A DNA stretch of 21,691 bases from Plantago elongata (GCA_036897095.1 JAYMSP010002977.1:1-21691); one strand, 5' to 3'. Shown: positions 9,847 to 20,340, counted from the first letter of the stretch. Translations and numbers: made by a program. The notes: generated by a model from the letters alone, not told the origin.

Positions 9847-10761
9847 ATCTATTTTTGTCATGTTTGGTATTAAAGGGATTACGATGAAGTACATTTCGAG
9901 CGCATATATATATATATATAAATATAATTAATTAAGTGCCATTAAGATAAGGATCTTAATAGCTAGTGGTTATGACTTTTGACAAAAGCTAGCTCTAAAT
10001 CGAAATATCAGTACTCTAATTTAATTTATTAAATAATTGATGATATATTAAATTTTGTTTCGTAACGTACGTGCTCTTTCCCTTTGAATATCGAAACATG
10101 CATTTAGTTATGTCTGTCATTTGTAGAAAGATATGGAGACTAATAAGTTTTGACTATAGACCATTCTGTTAGGCACTGCTTTTTTGGGATGAGAGTGTTA
10201 TTTACTTGACAGACTCCATGTTGTATACGTATTTGTATTTCGAGAGTAACTAAATTTGAAAGTAAACAAGTGATATACGACTGTTAAAATAGAATAAGAA
10301 ATTTACGTGAGGAAAATATAAATCATGTAGCAATAAATATGCTCAAATGGATAATTAACTAGTTTAGCATAAGTATGCTCCCTCCATAGTACCACCTCCC
10401 TCCCTGTTGCCCAAAACTGAAATTTTACATATTTATCATTTTTCACTTAATACCTAACAAATGTAAAACATCGTATAAGTGCATACAAAATTTACAGTTT
10501 GATATAATTAAAAAAAATTACATGTATTTTCACAAAATCTTAGAAGAGACCATGTATATATATAGACAATAAAGACGAATTTATATGCAATTTACAATAA
10601 TCTTTTGCATTTTCCCTAAATTTTTGAAAAATGTAAGATTTTTCTAAAAGTTAGATAAATCAATATAGCTAGAGTTTAAACATATTTTGTTTATATTTTA
10701 ATAGATGACATGTTAGTTTTAAAATGTCAGTATTATATGTTACAAACTTTCAATTATAGTT

Positions 10762-10926
10762 TTAGGGGTTGATTGACATGACACTCAAATGGTCATTTGG
10801 ATGGAATTTTAATGAAATTGTATTTGAAATGAATTTGAAATAGGGTATTTGAAGTGTATTTTAGACCAAATCACTGTTCATCGAGCCAAATTGAGGTATT
10901 TAAATGCTTGGTCAATCAACCCCTTA
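10762..10926. mobile_element. Complete Tourist-like (PIF/Harbinger) MITE with TTA target duplication
   Basis: The element at 10765-10923 (159 bp) begins GGGGTTGATTGAC and ends with its exact inverse GTCAATCAACCCC, giving 13-bp perfect terminal inverted repeats. It is flanked on both sides by TTA (10762-10764 and 10924-10926). Short length, GGG-type ends and a TTA duplication are diagnostic of Tourist-like MITEs mobilised by PIF/Harbinger transposases. It encodes nothing. The intact ends and duplication suggest a fairly recent insertion. Confidence 0.9.
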
Positions 10927-11176
10927 ATCTTTTTGTTAATTTTCAAAGATGTTGTGATGATTTTTAGGACTTGCATGATACTTTTATAATGTTTGTTAAA
11001 GTTTCTAGTGGCAGTATTCTTATATCATTAAACTACCATAAAATAAATTTAAAAGTTCCAGAAATATCATTCAAACATTAATAAACAAGTTTAAAATAAA
11101 CTACTTGAACATTCATCATCCAAAGATTTTAAAATATTCATTGTCATAGAAAAATTTACAATAAATGATCATTTGG
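10927..11176. other. AT-rich spacer
   Basis: Short AT-rich stretch between the MITE and the poly(T) tract. Nothing recognised. Confidence 0.4.
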
Positions 11177-11329
11177 TTTTTTTTTTTTTTATGAAATAAG
11201 CTTTATTTGGATCAAACTTGTTACTAAACTTCGAATTCCCGTCTTTTGTTGTTTGTGCTTGTTTCTTCAATACTGTAGTTACACCTCTGCGAGAAACTCA
11301 AATACTCGATGTCTTCATTACACCTGCTT

Positions 11330-12230
11330 AAACATACACTAACTTGGTTAAACATTATAACAACCCCCACTAAAAATATCATATAGGTGCTTAAAACAAT
11401 AAAATGAAAATACAAAACAAACTAAAATTAACATTGATTCGTAAAACCATAGCAGTGACTAATAAAAATATAACAATGCTTGTTAAATTGTAAAGGTAGA
11501 AATATGCAACACAAACTAAAATAATAACATTGATGTTTAAAATCATATCAGTGTCTTGTAAAACTATAACAATGTATTTTAAACTATGACACATCATTTA
11601 CAAATAGTCAAATCATATTATATTTTACCAGAAGATAAAAAGTCTAATATTGTTGCTTAAAATTAAAACATCAGGTCTTAAAACTATATAACTTATTCAT
11701 TAAAACTAATAATAGAGAGTAACAAGTTAAAAATTAACTTAAAACAATAATATGCATTTTAAAACAATTAACAATACCTCTTAAAATTATAAAAAAACTG
11801 AAACAAATATATAATATTGATGCTCAAATCAATATCATAGCCTCTTAGAACAATAAGTTAGTTTTTTAAAACTTTAACAAATTATTTGCAAAATTTAAAT
11901 CATAAACATGTTATCCGATGTTTAAAATGGTAACGTTGTTGACGTTGTTGCTTAAAACTACAATGATGACTAATAAAATTATAACATATGCGGGATAAAA
12001 CAACAACAGGACAAAAATATTAAATACAAACTAAAATCGTAACCATAATACTTAAAATTATTACACAAACTAATAAAACTACAACAATGAGTCTTAAACT
12101 CATAACAAAACTTATTGATCCTACTTTCACCGTAACTAGATAATGCACAAATAAGAGTCCAAAATAACAAAGAATAATAATGTTTAGTACCATCATTACC
12201 ACCAACGAGTGTCATATTTATTAGCAATAG
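11330..12230. repeat. Degenerate ~20-21-bp AT-rich tandem array (array 1)
   Basis: Successive segments repeat the theme TTAAAACTATAACAATGACT with heavy divergence, for example near 11440 (GTAAAACCATAGCAGTGACT), 11460 (AATAAAAATATAACAATGCT), 11560 (GTAAAACTATAACAATGTAT) and 12075 (AATAAAACTACAACAATGAG). Spacing between matching ACAATG-like cores is mostly 20-22 bp. Minus-strand frames across it are open only because the repeat lacks stops in one frame; I do not regard them as genes. Confidence 0.65.
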
Positions 12231-12309
12231 ACATTAGGTAAAGTAAAACCTACACTAGACATACAATTTGTATCTTAGTATACAATAGCAGAATTATAAA
12301 ACCATGTGA

Positions 12310-12830
12310 CAAAATAAGTGAACCTTAAGCACTTTTTCTCTTTTTTCCCCAATAATAGAGGATATCAGGTAACCTAAATTTGCATCTTCACGATCTATGA
12401 GTTTATAGAGCATTCAATACCGAAATCGAAATAAGAAAATGCAATTACTCGAAAATCAATGTGTGAAAAGGAAATGGAATTGAGAAGGAGAATACCGGAA
12501 ACAAGACGTACCAATTCGAGTTCTCGAAGAACGATTCATGAGATTAACCATGGCTTGTTGCTTGAGTTGAGATCTAGGACTGTTCATCCACTTTGAGAAG
12601 CTCCGATCGTATCCGCCATGGCTATGCTCGTGATTTGCGAGTTCGTTGAGCAAATCTAGATGTGACCGTTTGAGCTAAAACCTGAGATTCGCATTTTCTT
12701 CTACCAGATCTGAGATGCAACATGCCAGAAGTGAGAGAGAAAGAGAGAATGAAGGAGAAATCTGGTGGTGGGTTTATTGTAGAGAGAGAAAAATAATTGA
12801 GTTGTATGTATTTGTATATTAATTTAGGGT
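12310..12830 (-). pseudogene. Gene-like 5' fragment at the head of array 1
   Basis: This is the least AT-rich stretch for several kilobases. On the minus strand it shows a TC-rich leader (TCTCTCTTTCTCTCTCACTT near 12745), an ATG in strong context (GCCATGGCGG near 12618) that stops after 11 codons, and a longer frame through 12653-12456 that includes LKQQAMVNLMNRSSRTRIG and then meets a possible donor, TTG|GTACGT, near 12513. No known protein is recognised. It may be a captured or retroposed gene start, or the first exon of an unrecognised gene; intactness is doubtful. Confidence 0.3.
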
Positions 12831-13859
12831 ATTTATATAAAAACCTTTTGATCGGTTTATAGTGTTTTAATCGATTCTTTATTTTTAAAATTAAATTTTT
12901 ATATAGATTAGGAAAAAAAAAAATTTACTATACTTACTATTTTACAGGTCAGTGCCGGTTTGATTCATATCGCGGGTCACTGAGTAGGGTCAAATTATTT
13001 CGTGGAAATTTATTAGTTTTGATTAGAAACATTACTTTTATAGTTAAGAACATTACCGAAAGAGGTTTGAGTAGGACAACTTTTTACTAAACGCATGACA
13101 CTTCTTAACATATTGTAAAAGGTATTTTAAATATTATAAATATAAAAATTAGTCTCCAAATTTATCAGATGTTTCGTTTAACTCCACAATACTTCAAATC
13201 TTAGAAAATAGTAAAATAAACACTTACAATATCATATGTGAACAAAATATTATATCATTCAAATATTAGTTAACTATGACCACGATTACAAATCTAAAAG
13301 AGTATATATTTTTTCTTTGATATCTATATTGTTTATAATTATTTTATAACATTCGAATAATTAAATAATCTAGCATTTCACCAAAATTTTAAAAAAATAG
13401 AAAAAATAAATATAAATCGTAATATTTTTTTCTTTGATATCTAGACGGGTTGTTTCGGCTGCCTTATCCGTTTTACCTATTTGTAGGTTTTTTTTAATTT
13501 TTCTCAAGTAATAAAAAATGTTAATTGGATGGGTAAAATTTGATTAAATTTGTATTTATTTGTTTATAACATTACTATAAAATTTTAAACATGGTTTTTG
13601 AAAATTATAACCACCTTCGTGTTCTTCGATTATGTTTATTTGAAGTTTCGAATAGAAAGATACACGTTAGAGAGTTGAAATGGATAAATAAAAGTATTTT
13701 TGGATGAAATTGTATTATTTTAAAGTTAATAGGCTATTTTATAAATTAATATAATATTCATTTTTGAGTTAATTTACAATATGTTAAAAATGTGTCCTGC
13801 ATTTAGTAAAAGTGCCATGTATTTAAACATTCTTGTTACCTACTTTCGAATTATAATTA
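12831..13859. other. AT-rich spacer between the two head-plus-array units
   Basis: No gene recognised. GC-richer islands at 12948-13010 (GGTCAGTGCCGGTTTG...) and 13440-13480 (GACGGGTTGTTTCGGCTGCC) interrupt very AT-rich DNA and might be ends of old insertions, but I found no inverted partner for either. Confidence 0.35.
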
Positions 13860-15240
13860 AAAACAATTCCAATGAACAAAATGCATATATTCCTTCAATT
13901 ACACTATGACATATTCAACATTCAGTTATAATAGTCCATCATATTATTGAATGAACATTTTATATAAGCAAAAACATTGATAAAACAAAGTAAGAACATT
14001 TGGAATTAAGCCGGTGTTATAATTTGTAGCATCACAAAAATAAGGAGTAACATTACATAAATAACCATAAACATTAACTATATAAAACATAACATTTGTC
14101 ACATTCAATTACATCATGGTATATTCAATAATCAAATAATATTTTCATTTTCAAGTACAACATGGCAACATGTTCATCACAATAAATGCTCATTTGGAGA
14201 TTTGTCTTCAAATTCAGTAGTGATTTGTTTTTTCCGCTTGAATTTTTTACCAACTTTTTGTTTTTTGGCCTTTCATTTTTCTGTAGTCAGGGTTAAGACA
14301 TTTCAGTGCATTATGTTATTTTACTTGGTGCATATGAAGTAGGCATTGGCGTGATTGATGAATCATTTATCACCTGAAACATTGAACAAGATATTATTCA
14401 TATAGTTTAAAACATTAGTAATATATATATAATAAAATCATAAAAATAAGACATGATACCTGAGAGATTAATGCAAGTAGAACATTACACGTATATGAGT
14501 GAGGAACATTGAATACATCACACATTACAAAAATAACGTAGAACATTGTAAATAATACGTAAAAATATTTGACGTAACACTGTATATTTACGAAAACATT
14601 ACATAAATACGTAAAAAAACATTACACATATAACATACAACATTGTAAAAACAATTAGAACATTGATGTAATATTGTACAATGTAAAATTACGAAAACAT
14701 TACAGAGATAGATATAGAACATAATACGTATAACGTAGAACATTGTAGACAACACATAACACATTGATGTAGTTGCACTCTGCATATTTACAAAAACATT
14801 ACACAAGTAATGGAGCACATTTTAGACAACTCATAACACATATTATTAGCACTATGCACGTACATATCACATATAACATACATGTATAAGCCAAAACATT
14901 ACATATATTAGTTAGAACATTACTATGCGGTTTTTCAGAGCTGTTTTCAGATTTCAACTTCTATTGTGAAAAAAATCATTCAATCAATTAACATTTAAAT
15001 AAAAACATTGTTGAAACTTACATACAAACATAATTTAAGTAGATCGATGCATAAATAACAAAATCGAAGTAGAAACACCAATTTTCGAGCATATATATAG
15101 TCATATACTATTTTTAAGTTAACATCATCAATATAGTCTAGAACATTACAAATATAAGCCAAACCATTACATATATATAATCAAAAATATTTTATCAATG
15201 TTGTAAGCGATTTTTAAGATCTGTTTTGAATTTGAACAAC
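13860..15240. repeat. Degenerate ~21-bp AT-rich tandem array (array 2)
   Basis: The motif AAAACATTACA followed by an ATATAACGT-like half recurs many times, densest at 14480-14900 (for example 14594, 14617, 14640, 14693, 14735, 14793). Spacing of the AACATT cores is mostly 20-23 bp. A segment of about 75-85 bp is duplicated within it (14885-14960 and 15155-15237). The period matches array 1 although the sequence differs. Frames inside it are repeat artefacts. Confidence 0.6.
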
Positions 15241-15299
15241 AATTGATTAAGATACCAGATCTGAATATAAACATCATCATAATACACATCGATTTCATA

Positions 15300-15660
15300 T
15301 AAATCAGAAAAGATTCAACTTTATCATACCTTCATGTAGTTCATTTCATCGATTTCAAACGTGGTTCAATCAATTTTGATAGATTTCGAGAGAAAAAGAA
15401 ATAGAATACGAGATGAAATTCATCAAAATAATCACCGATTTCATAAAATTTAGGTCGAGATCTAACTTTTCATACCTTTGTGGTGTTATTTTCGGTGAGA
15501 GCGACCGCTTTTTTAGTTGTTTCCCGCGAATTTGAGCCTTTTCCGGCGAGTTCAAACTTTTTCGGTGAAATTGAGTGTTTTCTAGTGAGAAAAAGTTTTC
15601 TACATAGAGGATTTTGTTTCTAAGTGTTTAGATTTTTGTGAGATTAATGTAGAATGTGGG
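15300..15660 (-). pseudogene. Gene-like 5' fragment at the head of array 2
   Basis: On the minus strand a GC-richer patch (15480-15560, with TTTCACCGAAAAAG and CTCGCCGGAAAAGG) precedes array 2, just as a similar head precedes array 1. A 61-codon frame at 15555-15370 starts MNSPEKAQIRGKQLKKRSL and is lysine- and arginine-rich. Candidate donors AAG|GTATGA occur near 15475 and again near 15330. No protein family is recognised, and the frame runs into non-coding-looking sequence. It could be a captured exon or part of an unknown element. Confidence 0.25.
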
Positions 15661-17139
15661 TTAAAATGTGAATATATATATACCTATTTAGAATGACTCA
15701 TTTTCTAACTTTTGGTTGTGTTAGTTTAGTATTTAAATTTTTATTTGAGGTGATTGTATAATTAATGATTGTTAGTCTTTTATGAGTTTTCTAAATGTGG
15801 TCTCTCCTATAACTCTCTCATTTGTTTTATAGTAATATATTTTTTTAAAATTACACATAATGGGTAAAGTTAATTATTTGAGGTTGAGAGGTAGTATCGG
15901 TCCACTTTTTAACTTTTTCACGTTCCAATTGCATTGCTCAAAAGCTAGGTATGGTGAACACTTATATAAAAATTAATTTTGTTATAAAGTATATAATCAC
16001 TGTTAATTATATAAACATTTTAATTAATAAGATTGATAATTTTTATAAATATATTCAATTTTATATATAAATTATTATGAAGTTGTCTCTCAAGACAGTT
16101 ATCAAAAAGATTTCAGTTAATTTGTGTAAAATGTGATTTTACCTTAGCGACATAAACAACATAAATGCTTGAACACTTAAGTAGTTAAGTGGAAACAGAA
16201 TTAGTTTTACACGTAAAACTAATTCTATAATATATATTACACAATAATTATAGTAATATAACAGAAAGGAGTTACATACCTAAAGAACACCGGGTGTCAT
16301 ATAGGGTTTCATATAAATTTTTATTTGAAATAATATATTTTTCTATTGAGAATTTAGAAATTTTTATTTTAATAAGTATGCTTCATATTAATTGTTTGAC
16401 ACTTATTGATAAGTAGTATTGGGTGGAGTGGCATTTACAAGTACAATTTTATTTTGTTGGAATTGAATTGATAGAGTTTTGAGAGGCTAAGATTTTGGAG
16501 TTGTTATGGTGATTAGATTGGGGTGGATTTTTGGAGACGTTTTGGAGGCATGAATTGATAGCGAAGAAATGTGGTTTTTGGTGGTTATATTGTAAGCGAT
16601 GTTAAAGTAGATTTATAATTTATATGTCAGGATTTGTACTGTTAGTGCGTTGGAGCATTTCTCATATTATGTAAATGTTTTACTGTTAATAATATAACTA
16701 TACTTTTGTTGTTTCAAATAAAAATGTTAATGCAGTTGATGTATAACTATAACCGTATTCGACTTCGACTTGTTTCAAAGTTTTCAATCGTAGCCACATT
16801 TTTTAGGACTGGAAAAAAGTTTTAGAATTTAGTGAGTGATTACTTGAGTGAACAAGCATATCTGGAGTGTTATGGAAAAGTTAATGTCTTAATTTAATTA
16901 TTGATTGTGACTACTTTGATTTCATCGATCGAAAAAGATTGTTTCACCATACAAGTAAAAATCAATTTAGATGGTGACCTATATATCAAATGATTATTAC
17001 AAATTTAAATCTTTATCGTAAATTTCACATAAGATTTCAACAGTTCGAGTCTGACTTTACCATATAAGTATTTAATTAACAAATAATAACTCGTAGAAAT
17101 TTAAGCTCTCCTATATTCAATTGCAATATGTTTACTTTT
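15661..17139. other. AT-rich intergenic DNA
   Basis: No supported gene or RNA. It holds a 28-nt perfect hairpin at 16198-16225 and a G/T-rich patch at 16420-16620 (TTGGGGTGGATTTTTGGAG and similar) that has no ORF of note. Confidence 0.4.
16198..16225. other. 13-bp perfect inverted repeat with 2-nt centre
   Basis: GAATTAGTTTTAC, then AC, then its exact reverse complement. No U tract follows that would suggest a terminator, and no gene is adjacent. Function unknown. Confidence 0.8.
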
Positions 17140-17600
17140 TTGAAACGGCTAAAAAATTTATTAATAAAGAGCCAAGAGCACAAATAATGCTCTCAACGAA
17201 CAATTATAGAGGAAAATGAAATACATCACCCAAACCATGGGACAAGTTCTATACCACGACTATATAATCAACCAACAACTTACAATCGAAATTTTACACA
17301 CCCAAACCATATCCCAAAACCCATAGATTCTCACCATGCACAACAAACATCTTATTCTCCAAACCACTCCTGTCTTCACCACCAAAGCTGAATCTCAACC
17401 ACACGGACAGTTGCATACTAGGATAAAATTCTCCGTCAATTCATGAGGTACACCGGTAGTGTATCTTTTACCAAAGTTCACTCTTTTGGGCGCGTTGGTT
17501 TGGTGTATGCATCCATCAACGCCCACGACACAACATTCGTTTTTTGGATAGTATTTGGACACACCCAACACGACGACGATGATGACGAGCATCACAGATC
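17140..17600 (-). mobile_element. Possible 3' end of a LINE (non-LTR) retrotransposon
   Basis: Read on the minus strand, the block ends CTCTTTATTAATAAATTTTT followed by AGCCGTTTCAAAAAAG. This resembles the 3' ends of many plant L1-type elements, which finish with an AATAAA-like string and an A tail. A 66-codon frame lies at 17595-17395, with degraded coding-like sequence continuing toward 17160. No reverse transcriptase motif is present, so the assignment rests on the tail and is tentative. Confidence 0.3.
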
Positions 17601-17620
17601 ACTCCGGGTCTGAGTCCCGG

Positions 17621-17828
17621 GACTCATCAGAGTATACAAGATACTCCTCTCACCGAGACGCAATCACAAGGATAACAGCAAAATGCGAAATAACCTCAAG
17701 ATATTGAAGATTAAATCCCACTGGTTTAATCCCTTGAGCCCCCAAGATATTGAAAAGTAAATCACGGTAGTTTAGTTACTTGAGTTGAAGTCACGTGACT
17801 CATGAGAGTATACAAGATACTCCTCTCA
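17621..17828. repeat. Direct repeats with nested tandem duplication
   Basis: Positions 17621-17652 and 17797-17828 match at 31 of 32 bases (GACTCAT.AGAGTATACAAG and onward), 176 bp apart. Between them CAAGATATTGAA recurs at 17697 and 17743 as part of a diverged ~46-bp tandem pair. This may be LTR debris or a short satellite; no coding sequence is visible. Confidence 0.8.
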
Positions 17829-17859
17829 ACCGTGACACAAGATTATATTTTATTCCCGA

Positions 17860-18130
17860 GCCATTACTATATTCAATTGCAATTATCTCAACTGATTTGA
17901 ATTAAACTAAACTGAACTGAATAGAATGAATTTGCATATGAAGAGAACAAAGTCTTAATCTTACGCTAAAAAGTCCTTAAATCATATGCATATTATAAGT
18001 ATCTTTAAAGTCAAACACCTAAACATAATTGTATCAGTTTTGAGGAGAAATTTAATTTATTTAATTTTTCATATTGAAAAGAATATATTTATGATTAAAG
18101 TTCAGACTCAATCCCCAATAATGAAAATTA
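17860..18130. other. AT-rich spacer
   Basis: No gene recognised. Composition changes near 18135, where the second retroelement remnant begins. Confidence 0.4.
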
Positions 18131-18299
18131 AAAAAAAGTAGTCTCCTGGGCAGCTTAGTCTCCCAAGGATTTCCAAGTAGCGGCTTGCATTTTTCCACTT
18201 CCTCATGGGCTTCTTGGGGTGGATTTTCCGCATCAGTAACCTAAATATATATATCTTAGGAATCAATCTCAACAGTCAATTGAGGAATTTGTCGTTCCT

Positions 18300-18795
18300 A
18301 AGCCACCTCTAGTCCTTTTAGTAGGCTTTTAAGATCAATGTCATTAACAGTATGATGCTCAATTGTCTCATCCCCTTTCAGAAAATGGTTCGTGACATTA
18401 TTGAGATCACGTTTTGTAAGTACGGTGGAGTCTACCAATCTGAAGCAGAAGGTTGCATTGTTAGTGTTGGAAAAAGAGTTGAGATACTTGTTCCTTCATT
18501 GTTTTATCTTCTACCATTTCCACGGCTTCTTCAAAGCTCTCGATAAATGACATTAAGCACTCACTTCAGGATTGAATGGTTTCAGATAGGTAGCTCACTC
18601 GACGAACTCTATCTTGCAAGTTCTCAAACCTCTTGGTGAATTGTTCCAAGAGTTTGTTGTAGCATAATATAGAGCTAGGCATAAGGTTCTTCTAGTTGTG
18701 CTTGTGCCTTTACATTATCAAGGACTCACATACCTCTCAAAGAAACCTCAAAACGGAACATATGATCTATGGGACAAGAGTTGCCATGATATCAT
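18300..18795 (-). pseudogene. Broken gag of a Tat-like Ty3/gypsy element, copy 2
   Basis: Minus-strand translation from about 18790 gives GNSCPIDHMFRFEVSLRGM, a stop, then VLDNVKAQ, matching copy 1 almost position for position. The WW-containing segment of copy 1 is missing: sequence jumps to PSSILCYNKLLEQFTKRF, equivalent to the PNSIMSWDQML region. It continues with SFIESFEEAVEMVEDKTMKE and, after a frameshift, TNNATFCFRLVDS, the equivalent of copy 1 TNNAVFRYILVNS. Stops, a frameshift and the internal deletion make it non-functional. Confidence 0.6.
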
Positions 18796-19082
18796 TCCTT
18801 GAAAGAAGGGGGTACTGCTTCCAAGTTCCAATTCTTCTTGTTGCATTACCAAACACAAGAAATATAGGTCTCATTCATAATGATTGGTGTCCTTATCCAT
18901 GGTTAGACTTTTCAACTAGTCTGCTCCACCTGCAGGACCCTTCCGTGTCCACGCACCCGCTTCCTTATTCTATGTGCCATTCGTGGTCTGAATCCCGATA
19001 TTCCTCCTTACAGACTTTTACCTAGTTCTTTCCCTTGTGTCTTCCCTCCTCATGTCATCATGCCTTTCGTCCCCTTCTATAA

Positions 19083-19147
19083 CATACATACATACATACA
19101 TACATACATACATGCATACATACATACATACATATGTGTGTGTGTGT
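19083..19147. repeat. (CATA)n microsatellite followed by (TG)n
   Basis: About 12 CATA units with one CATG interruption near 19111, running into a TG dinucleotide run (19135-19147). It lies within retroelement copy 2 and is likely length-polymorphic. Confidence 0.97.
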
Positions 19148-19327
19148 CCCTTGAATTAAATTATGGGAAGGTCGGGACGGGGTGGTTCCCTATGTAGTTA
19201 TGATATGTGTCCTCTTACTCCTGCTATCGGTCATTCAGAGGACTCATCGTATGTTCATTGTCAATAGTGTTGGTCTATTTTATAAACGTGGGATGGAGTG
19301 GGTCATCCCAGTTCCTGCTGCCAACTT

Positions 19328-19346
19328 CCCCACCCCCACCCCCCTC
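19328..19346 (-). other. G-rich tract on the minus strand
   Basis: The minus strand reads GGAGGGGGGTGGGGGTGGGG, which could fold into at least a two-layer G-quadruplex. It sits inside the decayed retroelement, so it is probably incidental. Confidence 0.4.
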
Positions 19347-19740
19347 CAATAGTCATTATGTTTCCCCTTTTTCTTCCCGCGTGATTCTTGCATACTGATG
19401 ATGTTTCTCAGATGCTCTTGGTCCCTTCTGATCAGGGCACGGGTGTTCCCTTGGTGCGCTACAAAGTGGCCGGTGTTTCTAGATTGTGGTGACCCCCTTG
19501 AGTCTACCACATGGTCAATGGGTTCATGGGCTTGCTGAACATGAATAGGTAGGACCATGATATTTTGTTCTAGAGACGTTAGGATGGAGCAAGGTTATGC
19601 GGGGCCAACTCAATCTCGATCGTGGTACGAGCCTAAAGGGTAGTCAGCAAGTATTGCACTTGTACCTCTGTGAACCCGAATAACGAGGGGTCGGTCAAGG
19701 TGAGTGGACGGATCGCTACTAGGTTGCTTGCAATTGTGAC

Positions 19741-20340
19741 ATTCTGAGAAAATAATTGCTAATGTAATTGCAATAGTCATATGAGTATGTTTCAAACCTC
19801 TTACATGTGAAGAACTAGTTATTTGATACTAGTATGCTACTTTTCTACATGCTAAAGCTAATTGTGCAATCTCAATTTTAATATGGAAAGTAGTATCAAA
19901 CACCTTGATATTGATAGGACTCTGCATTACATCCATAATTATATAAATCTGGATCAAACATACTTTATCATTTTTACTATCTCGATTATTGAGAATTTCA
20001 CGCAAACTGTAAAGTAGGAGACTAATATAATCTTTTCTTTTAACTATGTGATAAACCAAGTGTACACTTAAGTATCCTAAAATCATATGCAGATTAAACA
20101 TAGTTGTGCAAAATTCGCCAATAACAAAATGCTTACAAAACAACGTCTTCAACACAAATGTTCACATTTATGCTTTAGTGTCAACCCAAGGAGGTTCTTG
20201 GTCCAAAGAAGACGCGACATGTAATTATTACTTTCACGTCTAGGCTTTATTTGCCAAGACACTTACAAACTCGCGAAGATGATAAATACACTCAACACTT
20301 TCAATACACTCGAATTTGAAGACCGGGGTGAAAAGAAAAT
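19741..20340. other. AT-rich spacer, nothing recognised
   Basis: A 108-codon minus-strand open stretch (20155-19829) has no recognisable motif or family resemblance and an ordinary AT-rich composition, so I do not call it a gene. Confidence 0.4.

Larger units (their letters stand above)
9196..10761. other. AT-rich intergenic DNA with small repeats
   Basis: No supported gene. It contains a 25-bp direct repeat (9371-9395 and 9439-9463), an imperfect hairpin around a CATGCATG palindrome (9808-9846), a short (TA)n run (9904-9921) and a small hairpin at 9961-9994 (AGCTAG...CTAGCT). Otherwise unremarkable. Confidence 0.45.
11177..12830 (-). mobile_element. Possible non-autonomous element or retroposed unit: gene-like head, 21-bp array, poly(A) tail
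   Basis: On the minus strand the block reads: GA/TC-rich leader and gene-like head (12830-12440), further exon-like sequence to about 12310, a degenerate ~21-bp AT-rich array (12230-11330), then AATAAA (11202-11207) followed 11 nt later by 14 consecutive A (11177-11190). A polyadenylation signal with a genomic poly(A) tail is the mark of reverse transcription, but I could not find a matching target duplication, and a poly(T) tract can arise by chance in such DNA. A MULE-like element that captured a gene fragment is the main alternative. Confidence 0.35.
18130..19740 (-). mobile_element. Decayed Ty3/gypsy retrotransposon remnant (Tat-like), copy 2
   Basis: Like 600-3160, this block has a balanced composition set in AT-rich DNA and encodes a broken gag on the minus strand. 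The gag segment matches copy 1 residue by residue in places, so both derive from one family. The upstream part (18800-19740) contains an open 92-codon stretch at 19558-19280 that is probably the disordered gag N-terminus. It is interrupted by a CATA microsatellite. Neither LTR nor pol is recognisable. Confidence 0.55.

Noticed and set aside
9632-9931. 99-codon plus-strand open frame
   Set aside because: It crosses the RY hairpin and the (TA)n run, and no family resemblance or coding-like composition is visible.
13307-13442. Pair of TTTTTTCTTTGATATCTA strings about 119 bp apart
   Set aside because: Low-complexity T-rich match of about 18 bp with no extension on either side; chance is plausible in this composition.
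14588-14818. 76-codon minus-strand frame with apparent heptad CNVF repeats
   Set aside because: The 21-bp DNA repeat forces a seven-residue period; the protein pattern is a by-product of array 2.
18696-19025. 109-codon plus-strand open frame
   Set aside because: It is antisense to the decayed gag of retroelement copy 2, where the minus strand carries the recognisable motifs.
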